From Anaerolineae bacterium (GTDB taxonomy: Bacteria; Chloroflexota; Anaerolineae; UBA1429), in assembly GCA_007123335.1 (NCBI GenBank), contig SKLG01000078.1, positions 1 to 5,392 of the forward strand: a stretch of DNA of 5,392 nt, given 5' to 3'. The translations under genes and the position numbers were made by a program. This document shows, piece by piece, positions 1 through 5,054 of this stretch (its first letter is position 1; each line of letters opens with the position of its first letter). The notes under the pieces are model-generated. The model saw only the letters and a list, made by a program, of their open reading frames with translations. It had not been told where the DNA came from and made no database searches.

Positions 1-1219
1 GCAGATACACGCCGCGACGCAGGCAGCCCAGATGGAAACGGGCCATGGCCTCCATATCCTGCCCGGCGATGTCGCGATAGTCGCGCGGCTCGTGGTCCAG
101 GCCAAAGAGCAGCCCAAAGCGAGCGCCCACGCCCTGCACCCAGACCTTGACGCCGTGGCGGGCCATGATCTCGCGCATCCCGGCGTACAGCCGCTCGCCC
201 AGGGAGTCCAGATGCTCGTAAAAGCCGGGGCGGCTGGCCTCGCGCAGGAAGGCGCCCATGGCCGCCACCAACACCGGCGGCGCGTTGTAGGTGCCGCTGT
301 GCGACGCCGGGCCCACCGGGGTGCAGGTCTCCATGATATCGCGGCGCCCCAAAAACGCCGAGATGGGCATCCCGCCGCCCACCGCCTTGCCCAGCACCGT
401 CAGGTCTGGGGTGATCTCGGTGCCCAGAGCGCCGCCGGGACGCACTCGGAACCCCGAGAGCACCTCATCAAAGATGAGCACGATGCCCAGCTCTTGGGTG
501 AGGTCGCGCACGGCGCGCAGGAACTCGTCGGTGGGGCGGATGCCGGCCGAATCATAGTTCACCGGCTCCATGATCACCGCCGCCAGGTCGTGGCCGCGGG
601 TGCGCAGGCACTCCTCCAGCACGTCGGGGTCGTTAAAGGGCAGGATGGTGATCATCTCGGCGCTACTCGGCGGGATACCGGCCGAGTCAGGCACCGGACG
701 CGGCGTCTCGGCGGGGCCGGCGGCGTCCAGCGCCGGCCAGTGGCTAAAGCCCACGGTGTCGTTCACGCCGTGATAGTGGCCCTCGAACTTGACCACGCCC
801 CACTTGCCGGTGTAAGCGCGGGCGATGCGCAGCGCGTGCCAGGTGGTCTCGGTGCCCGAGCAGGCATAGCGCACCATGTCGGCGCCGGGGAACAAGGGCA
901 GCAACTGCTCGGCCACCTCCACCTGGATATCGGTCTCGCAGGAGAGCAGCACGCCGCGCGCCATGGCCTCGTTCACCGCGCGCACCACCGCAGGGTGGCC
1001 GTGACCCAGCAGGCTGGCGCCATGGGAGACGCAGTAATCGATGTAGCGATGGCCGTCGACGTCATAGAGATAGGCGCCCTCGCCACGGGCCATGAACAGC
1101 GGCCCTTCCAGCGCCGGGTTATAGCGCGCCGAGGCGTTCACGCCGCCCGGCATGACGGCCTGGGCGCGGCGGTGCAATGTCTCGCTCTTGGTCAAAGGGA
1201 ATCCGTTCGGTGCCTTCAT
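1..1219 (-). CDS. Class-III PLP aminotransferase, glutamate-1-semialdehyde aminomutase-like (partial, C-terminus off the left edge)
   Basis: The first 406 residues are visible; family members are about 430 long, so roughly 25-30 C-terminal residues are missing. The N-terminal part carries MPGGVNASARY (23-33) and DVDGHRYIDY (53-62). The PLP site follows: SGTET (121-125) for phosphate binding, HYHG (148-151), DEVLSGFR (251-258) with Asp251 expected to contact the pyridine nitrogen, and LGKAVGGGMP (276-285) with Lys278 as the probable Schiff-base lysine. The start at 1219 has AAGAGGAG on the minus strand (1226-1233), 6 nt upstream. Family knowledge: such enzymes are cytosolic and move amino groups within or between carbon skeletons. 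Two stretches differ from authentic HemL as I remember it: IMEPVNYDSAG where EPVAGNM is usual, and HSGTYNAPP where QAGTLSGNP is usual. I therefore do not call it hemL; an omega-aminotransferase or other aminomutase is as likely. It follows the M81 gene by 62 nt, probably in one operon. Confidence 0.85.
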   Translation of the reverse strand, partial: MKAPNGFPLTKSETLHRRAQAVMPGGVNASARYNPALEGPLFMARGEGAYLYDVDGHRYIDYCVSHGASLLGHGHPAVVRAVNEAMARGVLLSCETDIQVEVAEQLLPLFPGADMVRYACSGTETTWHALRIARAYTGKWGVVKFEGHYHGVNDTVGFSHWPALDAAGPAETPRPVPDSAGIPPSSAEMITILPFNDPDVLEECLRTRGHDLAAVIMEPVNYDSAGIRPTDEFLRAVRDLTQELGIVLIFDEVLSGFRVRPGGALGTEITPDLTVLGKAVGGGMPISAFLGRRDIMETCTPVGPASHSGTYNAPPVLVAAMGAFLREASRPGFYEHLDSLGERLYAGMREIMARHGVKVWVQGVGARFGLLFGLDHEPRDYRDIAGQDMEAMARFHLGCLRRGVYL

Positions 1220-1225
1220 CACTCG

Positions 1226-1233
1226 CTCCTCTT
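1226..1233 (-). promoter_or_regulatory. Ribosome-binding site of the aminotransferase gene
   Basis: AAGAGGAG on the minus strand lies 6 nt before the ATG at 1219. It fixes the start of the left-edge gene and shows that it has its own translation signal although it follows the M81 gene. Confidence 0.75.
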
Positions 1234-1281
1234 GATCGTTGGATAACATGGGATAGATCCGCTTACCGCTGGACGGGCGCG

Positions 1282-2817
1282 CTATGGCCAAGAGATATCC
1301 GGGTCCAAAGGGTATATCGGCCGGCCCAGGCGCCGCCAGGGCAGGGCCGTCAGCTCTGGGGAGGCCGCCCCCGCCTGGAGTCCGGCGCCGCCATGTACGA
1401 TAATCACCTCCTCGGTAATGTCCTCATAGGCCGCGCGAAAGGCCCGCGGCGATTTTACCTGCACCGCCCGCGCATCGGCTGGCTCTAGCCCCACGCTGCG
1501 GTAGAGCTGCGGGTCCCACTGCGACACGGCCCTCTCCATCACCAGCAGATAGATGTTGCCCTGGGTTAGCACCACCGCGCGCCCCATGTGATGCAACATG
1601 CCGCGCATGCCGGGGCCCTTGAAGCGAAACTCGCCGTCGGAGATGAGCTTGACCGTACCGCGAAACGTGACGGGCGCAAAATAGCGCGGCGCCACCGTGC
1701 CCCCCACCGACACCTCGATCTCGTTGCCCACGCCCGCCTCGATGGCCGTCGCCACCGCCAGCGGGTCCACCACGTTCAACAGCAGCGGATGGGGCAGCGG
1801 CGTCCCCGTTCGCCCTAACATGGCCAGAGCGGCCTGGAGGATGGCGGTGCTGTCGCCGGTGGAGCCCGACGTCGTCGAGTCGGCCGAATCGCAGAGCACC
1901 ACCGTTCCCTCCTGGCGCGCCATCGCCCGCGCCAGGGCCTCGTCCGCCGGTACCAGCTCGGGGAAAAAGCGGTCGCGCCGCGCCCAAAAGGCCTCGGCCA
2001 GCCCTCCTGCCAGCTCCTCAGCCAACGCCTGCCGACCGTCGGTGACCACCAGGATGGCGCTGGCCACGTCGGCGGCGTCCAGCCAGGGCTGCACGGAAAA
2101 GACGCCGACGCGCAGCACCTCGGGGCGGGCCTCAATGGCCAGCGCCTGCGCCATGACCTCGTGCAGGGGGCCGACGCGGTGGTCGGCGTTCTCCGGCGGG
2201 AGGATCATCGGCAGGCGCACCAGCGCCGCTGTGGGCGCGACGCGGCCGCGCACCGTATCCACCAGAATCCGCGCCGCTGCCTCGCCGGTGGCGCCCATGT
2301 CGACGTGCGGCGCCGTCTGATAGCCCACCAGCGCCGTGGCCTTGGCCGCCATGCGCCGGGTGACGTTGGCGTGCAGATCCAGCGTGCCCACGATCGGCAC
2401 ATTGGCGCCCAGCAGCGCGCGCACTCGGGCCAGCACCTCGCCAGTGGCGTCGTCGATGGGCAGATCGCCTCCGACGCCGGGGGCGACCATCATGGCGCCG
2501 TGGAGCACCAACAGCACGCCATCCACCGGCAGGGCCTCCTCCAGGCGGGCCAGCATCTCGCCCAGCAGCACCTCGAACACCTGCCGTTGGATCGGCGCGC
2601 CCGACAGCGCCCGGGCGCCGATCAGCGGCACGACAGTGCAGTCCGGCTCTTTGGTCAACACGCTCAGCGCGCCCGCCTGCTCGGTGTTGGTGCCTTGCCA
2701 GCCCTGAAGCAGTTCCTCGCCACGGGCGAGCTGCCGGCCGGCGAAATCGGCCAGCTCGGTGGGTTGAGGCGAAAAGCTATTCGCTTCGTGAGTCAACATT
2801 CCTAGCGCAATGCGCAT
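1282..2817 (-). CDS. M81 family metallohydrolase (MlrC-like)
   Basis: A 511-residue protein, close to the usual length of about 500 for the family. Seen: RIALGMLTHEANSFSP at 2-17 (family hallmark, with His10 and Glu11), VLHGAM at 104-109, GTLDLHANVT at 144-153 (Asp147 and His149), and YQTAPHVDM at 166-174 (His171). Asp147, His149 and His171 are the likely zinc ligands by family pattern. The C-terminal MlrC_C-type part includes the loop at 309-322, KSPRAFRAAYE at 455-465 and a terminal RPIYPLD. Family knowledge: MlrC hydrolyses peptide bonds of linearised microcystin, but most homologues act on unknown amides. The loop CDSADSTTSGSTGD replaces the ADNPGGGAPGD form common in MlrC, so substrate choice probably differs. 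The ATG at 2832 is rejected as start because AGGAG lies between it and the ATG at 2817. No signal peptide is seen, so the protein should be cytosolic. It is the first gene of a probable operon with the aminotransferase. Confidence 0.88.
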   Translation of the reverse strand: MRIALGMLTHEANSFSPQPTELADFAGRQLARGEELLQGWQGTNTEQAGALSVLTKEPDCTVVPLIGARALSGAPIQRQVFEVLLGEMLARLEEALPVDGVLLVLHGAMMVAPGVGGDLPIDDATGEVLARVRALLGANVPIVGTLDLHANVTRRMAAKATALVGYQTAPHVDMGATGEAAARILVDTVRGRVAPTAALVRLPMILPPENADHRVGPLHEVMAQALAIEARPEVLRVGVFSVQPWLDAADVASAILVVTDGRQALAEELAGGLAEAFWARRDRFFPELVPADEALARAMARQEGTVVLCDSADSTTSGSTGDSTAILQAALAMLGRTGTPLPHPLLLNVVDPLAVATAIEAGVGNEIEVSVGGTVAPRYFAPVTFRGTVKLISDGEFRFKGPGMRGMLHHMGRAVVLTQGNIYLLVMERAVSQWDPQLYRSVGLEPADARAVQVKSPRAFRAAYEDITEEVIIVHGGAGLQAGAASPELTALPWRRLGRPIYPLDPDISWP

Positions 2818-2822
2818 CGTCG

Positions 2823-2830
2823 ATCTCCTC
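2823..2830 (-). promoter_or_regulatory. Ribosome-binding site that decides the M81 start
   Basis: The minus strand reads GAGGAGAT here. Its AGGAG core lies 7 nt before the ATG at 2817. The alternative ATG at 2832 overlaps this site and has only GACAAACG in front of it, so the shorter protein is preferred. Confidence 0.75.
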
Positions 2831-2856
2831 ATCGTTTGTCATCAGGCGCGGACCAT

Positions 2857-2950
2857 GGCGGGCCAGAGGCCCGCGCCCCTTCAGAGGGGTCGTCGGGACC
2901 GGCAGTCTGTCTTATGTGCGATATCATGGGGCGCGGGCCTCTGGCCCGCC
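2857..2950. repeat. BIME-like element: two REP-type palindromes as perfect 23-bp inverted arms
   Basis: The arms at 2857-2879 and 2928-2950 are exact reverse complements over 23 bp, separated by 48 nt. Each arm is itself a hairpin: GCGGGCC, loop AGA, GGCCCGC at 2858-2874, with the mirror copy in the right arm. A further small hairpin, CCCCT-TCAG-AGGGG, lies at 2876-2889. This architecture matches bacterial REP/BIME elements or a short non-autonomous palindromic element; no transposase is present. No T-run follows either arm, so it is not a typical intrinsic terminator. It would lie in the 5' leader of the M81 transcript if the promoter at 2975-3004 is used. Confidence 0.8.
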
Positions 2951-2953
2951 GAG

Positions 2954-2962
2954 TTATCCACA
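2954..2962 (+). promoter_or_regulatory. Perfect DnaA box TTATCCACA
   Basis: An exact match to the high-affinity consensus TTATNCACA. It starts 3 bp after the right arm of the BIME-like element and is the first and only perfect member of the phased row of sites. Confidence 0.85.
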
Positions 2963-2974
2963 GCTTGTCCCAAG

Positions 2975-3004
2975 AGTATGCCCAACCTATCCCCAATTTG
3001 TCAA
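2975..3004 (-). promoter_or_regulatory. Sigma70-type promoter for the M81-aminotransferase operon
   Basis: On the minus strand a perfect -35 TTGACA (2999-3004) is followed by an 18-nt spacer and a -10 CATACT (2975-2980, 4 of 6). The expected transcript starts near 2968, giving a leader of about 150 nt that contains the whole BIME-like element. The promoter is embedded in the phased DnaA sites, so DnaA occupancy should compete with RNA polymerase here. Confidence 0.5.
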
Positions 3005-3024
3005 CAACATGTTTGGAAAGCAGA

Positions 3025-3066
3025 TATGTCTGCAATGGTGCAGAACCTTGCAACGGTTCAGACATA
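3025..3066. repeat. Inverted repeat TATGTCTG / CAGACATA with a nested GAACC / GGTTC repeat
   Basis: The 8-bp arms at 3025-3032 and 3059-3066 are perfect, with a 26-nt interior. A second pair, GAACC (3043-3047) and GGTTC (3055-3059), lies inside and shares base 3059 with the outer arm. Three TGCA tetramers (3031, 3039, 3049) are also inside. It could be a regulator site beside the DnaA row or a small cruciform. It does not fit the LexA forms I know. Confidence 0.45.
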
Positions 3067-3158
3067 CAACCTGTGGGTCATCAAGAGGCAAAACCCCCAA
3101 GGACTTGTGGTGTTCTTCTCTTCCGCAACAGCAAACGCCACGGACCTCCTTGTAGACC

Positions 3159-3187
3159 TTGCCAGCCACCGAGCGAGATGGTAAAAT
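3159..3187 (+). promoter_or_regulatory. Strong extended -10 promoter facing dnaA
   Basis: The -35 TTGCCA (3159-3164, 5 of 6), a 17-nt spacer and the -10 TAAAAT (3182-3187, 5 of 6) are preceded by an extended -10 TG at 3179-3180. The expected start is a purine at about 3194-3195. It is the best promoter match upstream of dnaA and would give a leader of about 440 nt, or a separate small RNA if transcription stops near 3437. Confidence 0.6.
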
Positions 3188-3193
3188 CTGCCC

Positions 3194-3437
3194 AGTTCGC
3201 ACGAGAGCATCCCGAACGACCTTGCAGGCGCTGGACATCCACCTTTCATACACGGCGCCTGACACCACCCACGAAACATCCGCTCGGGAATAGCGCCCTC
3301 TCTGGAACAGCACCCAACGGTGCGACGCGTAAGGCACGTGGACGTTGGTCCCAATACCACGGCCAGTTAATGTCCGAACCTGCATATGGACAGTGCCAGG
3401 CGTCGAGATCGACCGTCACTTGGCTTTTCATCTTTTT
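3194..3437 (+). ncRNA. Candidate structured dnaA leader or small RNA (unrecognised)
   Basis: Downstream of the 3159-3187 promoter several inverted repeats follow closely. They are GTTCG/CGAAC (3195-3199, 3213-3217), CAGGCGC/GCGCCTG (3225-3231, 3255-3261), CGCT/AGCG (3281-3284, 3292-3295), and GCACC-CAAC-GGTGC (3310-3323). A hairpin with one bulged A follows: GGC(A)CGTGG (3333-3341) with CCACGGCC (3357-3364). TGTCC/GGACA (3371-3375, 3388-3392) is last. The stretch ends in T-rich DNA. It matches no RNA family I can recognise: the hallmark sequences of RNase P RNA, tmRNA, SRP RNA and tRNA are not seen. Some short stems are expected by chance, so this is only a candidate. Confidence 0.3.
3391..3437 (+). 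terminator. Weak candidate intrinsic terminator or attenuator before dnaA
   Basis: A GTCG-AGAT-CGAC hairpin (3402-3413) can be extended by AGTG/CACT (3392-3395, 3417-3420) or by GCCA/TGGC (3395-3398, 3421-3424). TTTTCATCTTTTT follows at 3425-3437. The stem is imperfect and the T-run interrupted, so partial termination is more plausible than a full stop. Confidence 0.25.
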
Positions 3438-3455
3438 GTATCATTCTTATCGGCA
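3422..3455. other. T-rich tract with a DnaA-box-like site; candidate DNA unwinding element
   Basis: Bases 3421-3450 contain only 8 G or C in 30, the lowest value I noticed in the window. The tract ends at TTATCGGCA (3447-3455), two mismatches from the DnaA box consensus. Such T-rich DNA beside a DnaA site could be the strand-opening element. It lies about 440 nt from the main row of boxes, further than usual, so the assignment is tentative. Confidence 0.3.
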
Positions 3456-3620
3456 CCCTTTCGTCAAGAGGGGTGTCAAGGCCCAGACCGGGCCGTTGGA
3501 CAGCCGCCGGTTCCTGCATCCGGTGGCAAGTCGACTACCAGACAGCATGGGATAGACGAGCACAGATGGCGCATATCTTGATCTATGCCCGTCCCTCTGG
3601 CTCGTCGGAGCGTATACGTC

Positions 3621-3626
3621 GAGGAG
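3621..3626 (+). promoter_or_regulatory. Ribosome-binding site of dnaA
   Basis: GAGGAG lies 9 nt before the ATG at 3636. The in-frame ATG at 3585 has no such site, so 3636 is preferred. Confidence 0.8.
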
Positions 3627-3635
3627 CTCATCGTT

Positions 3636-5042
3636 ATGGATGCACACGGACTATGGCAGGCCTCTTTGGGCCAGCTAGAGCTCCGACTGGACAAGCCTAC
3701 CTTTGACACATGGGTCAAGGATTCCCATGCCATCTCTTATGAGGATGGCGTGCTGGTGGTGGGCGTCAAGTCGGCCTATGCCAAGGATTGGCTGGAGAAC
3801 CGTCTTTACGCCAGCGTCCAACGCACGGTGAGCGAGACGGCCCATCGCACCTCGGATGTGCGTTTTATCGTACAGCGCAACGGCTTCGAGCATCCGGCCT
3901 CTCCCCAGAGCGGGGCCGACCTGCTCGATCTCGAGTGCACAAACGACCATGATAGCGACTGGGAGCTCCCCGAAGGCGCCGCCTGCCGGGTGAACCCCAA
4001 GTATACCTTTTCCACCTTTGTGGTGGGCCAATCGAACCGCCTGGCCCACGCCGGATGCCTGGCCGTGGCCGAGAACCCCGGCGAGGCCTACAACCCCCTC
4101 TTTATCTATGGCGGCGTCGGCATGGGCAAGACCCACCTGCTGCATGCCATCGGCAACCACGTGATCGAGGAACAGAAACGCACCCTCTATGTATCAGCCG
4201 AGACCTTTGCCAACGGCATCATCAACGCTATCCGCCGCCAATCCACCGACGAGTTCCGCGCTCGCTATCGCACCATCGACGTCCTGCTCCTGGACGACGT
4301 CCAGTTCCTGATCAACAAGGAGCGCACCCAAGAAGAGTTCTTTCACACCTTTAACGATCTCTACCAGGAGAACAAGCAGATCATCCTCTCCAGCGATCGC
4401 CCGCCCAAGGCGTTCGTCGGGCTGGAGGAGCGGCTGCGCTCCCGCTTTGAGTGGGGCCTGACCGCCGATATCCAGCCCCCTGATCTGGAGACGCGAATGG
4501 CCATCCTGGCCACCAAGGCCGAGGCGAGCGGCGCCGTGCTGCCCACCGAGGTGATCGAGTTCATCGCCCGCGAGGTGCAGAGCAACATCCGCGAGCTAGA
4601 GGGGGCGCTCAACCGCTTTTTGGCTCTGGCGCGAATGATGGATTACCCCCTCAACGTGCAGACGGCGCAAAAGGCGCTAGGCGAGGTCACGCGGCCCCCG
4701 GTCAAGGTCAGCATCGGCGACATCATATCGGTGGTCTCGCTGTACTATGAGCTGAGCAACGACGACATTGTGGGGCGCCGGCGCACCCGCGACATCGCCA
4801 TGGCCCGTCAGGTGGTGATGTATCTGGCCCGGGAGCTCACGCCCATGTCGCTGCCGCAGATCGGCCAGGCGCTGGGTGGACGAGATCACACCACCGTCAT
4901 GCATGGCTATGACAAGATCGCCGCGCTGTTCGAAAAGGATGACGATCTGCGCCGCCAGTTGCTCGAGATCAAGGGCAACCTCTATGGCCAGGGTCAGCGA
5001 GCACCCTGGCAACATCAGCCGCAAGGGATATCCACGCAATAA
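3636..5042 (+). CDS. dnaA: Chromosomal replication initiator protein DnaA
   Basis: A complete 468-residue DnaA that binds DnaA boxes, opens oriC and loads the helicase in the cytoplasm. Domain I spans about 1-80 (LWQASLGQLE near the start, typical of the N-terminus). A short linker, domain II, spans about 81-120. The AAA+ domain III, about 121-345, has Walker A GGVGMGKT (159-166), Walker B VLLLDD (216-221), sensor 1 ILSSDRPP (250-257), and box VII EERLRSRFEWGL with Arg270 as probable arginine finger. Sensor 2 is NIRELEGALN with Arg319. DNA-binding domain IV shows IAMARQVVMYLAREL (387-401) and GRDHTTVMHG (415-424). A tail of about 16 residues follows. All key residues are intact. The start at 3636 is chosen over 3585 because of GAGGAG at 3621-3626 and because domain I begins there. 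The next gene starts 12 nt after the stop, so an operon is likely; dnaN is not adjacent. Probable autoregulation through upstream boxes is an inference. Confidence 0.98.
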   Translation: MDAHGLWQASLGQLELRLDKPTFDTWVKDSHAISYEDGVLVVGVKSAYAKDWLENRLYASVQRTVSETAHRTSDVRFIVQRNGFEHPASPQSGADLLDLECTNDHDSDWELPEGAACRVNPKYTFSTFVVGQSNRLAHAGCLAVAENPGEAYNPLFIYGGVGMGKTHLLHAIGNHVIEEQKRTLYVSAETFANGIINAIRRQSTDEFRARYRTIDVLLLDDVQFLINKERTQEEFFHTFNDLYQENKQIILSSDRPPKAFVGLEERLRSRFEWGLTADIQPPDLETRMAILATKAEASGAVLPTEVIEFIAREVQSNIRELEGALNRFLALARMMDYPLNVQTAQKALGEVTRPPVKVSIGDIISVVSLYYELSNDDIVGRRRTRDIAMARQVVMYLARELTPMSLPQIGQALGGRDHTTVMHGYDKIAALFEKDDDLRRQLLEIKGNLYGQGQRAPWQHQPQGISTQ

Positions 5043-5054
5043 GGGAAAAAGGGA

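Larger units (their letters stand above)
2954..3006 (+). promoter_or_regulatory. Row of five DnaA-box-like 9-mers at exact 11-nt spacing
   Basis: Sites in the same orientation start at 2954 (TTATCCACA), 2965 (TTGTCCCAA), 2976 (GTATGCCCA), 2987 (CTATCCCCA) and 2998 (TTGTCAACA). Against TTATNCACA they have 0, 3, 2, 2 and 2 mismatches. A 9-bp site plus a 2-bp gap, about one helical turn, is the spacing known for the low-affinity site arrays of E. coli oriC that guide DnaA filament growth. The perfect site is visible fact; binding at the degenerate ones is inferred. Confidence 0.55.
2818..3635. other. oriC: Probable replication origin region (oriC) between divergent genes
   Basis: An 818-nt stretch without a convincing gene, directly upstream of dnaA, the commonest bacterial oriC position. 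It contains a perfect DnaA box at 2954-2962, four degenerate boxes in phase with it, and T-rich DNA at 3422-3450. By hand count G+C is 80 of 170 for 2951-3120 and 8 of 30 for 3421-3450, clearly below the G+C-rich genes on both sides. The genes on both sides point away from it, as expected for co-orientation with replication forks. Open frames inside it encode low-complexity or unrecognisable peptides and are judged spurious. Only one consensus box is present, so the origin call is an inference from position and sequence together. Confidence 0.65.

Noticed and set aside
32..1246. Plus-strand open frame of 404 residues
   Set aside because: It is the antisense shadow of the aminotransferase; its translation is rich in His, Ala, Arg and Gly with no recognisable motif, while the minus strand has complete PLP-enzyme motifs.
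1238..1246. DnaA-box-like GTTGGATAA between the two left genes
   Set aside because: Two mismatches, isolated, and just before a ribosome-binding site; such matches occur by chance.
2830..2832. Upstream ATG as start of the M81 gene
   Set aside because: The Shine-Dalgarno sequence lies between this ATG and the one at 2817, and the family hallmark begins right after the latter.
3043..3059. GAACC-N7-GGTTC as a LexA site or tRNA T-arm
   Set aside because: The half-site spacing does not fit the LexA operators I know, and no acceptor stem or conserved T-loop surrounds it.
3072..3080. Reverse DnaA-box-like TGTGGGTCA
   Set aside because: Two mismatches including a core T, and out of register with the phased row; not strong enough to list.
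2987..3385. Minus-strand open frame of 132 residues
   Set aside because: A short stretch with several Cys, Arg and His residues faintly recalled a transposase zinc ribbon, but the Cys spacing does not fit and no other motif supports it. It could at most be an eroded remnant.
2836..3555. Plus-strand open frame of 239 residues across the origin region
   Set aside because: It crosses the palindromic repeat, the DnaA sites and two promoters; it has no ribosome-binding site and no family-like segment.
3578..3618. TTGATC and TATACG as a dnaA-proximal promoter
   Set aside because: The spacer would be 29 nt, too long for a sigma70 promoter; CGTATACG (3611-3618) is only a short palindrome.
3585..3635. 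Upstream ATG as start of dnaA (17 extra residues)
   Set aside because: No ribosome-binding site precedes it, GAGGAG lies before 3636, and DnaA domain I normally begins within a few residues of the start.
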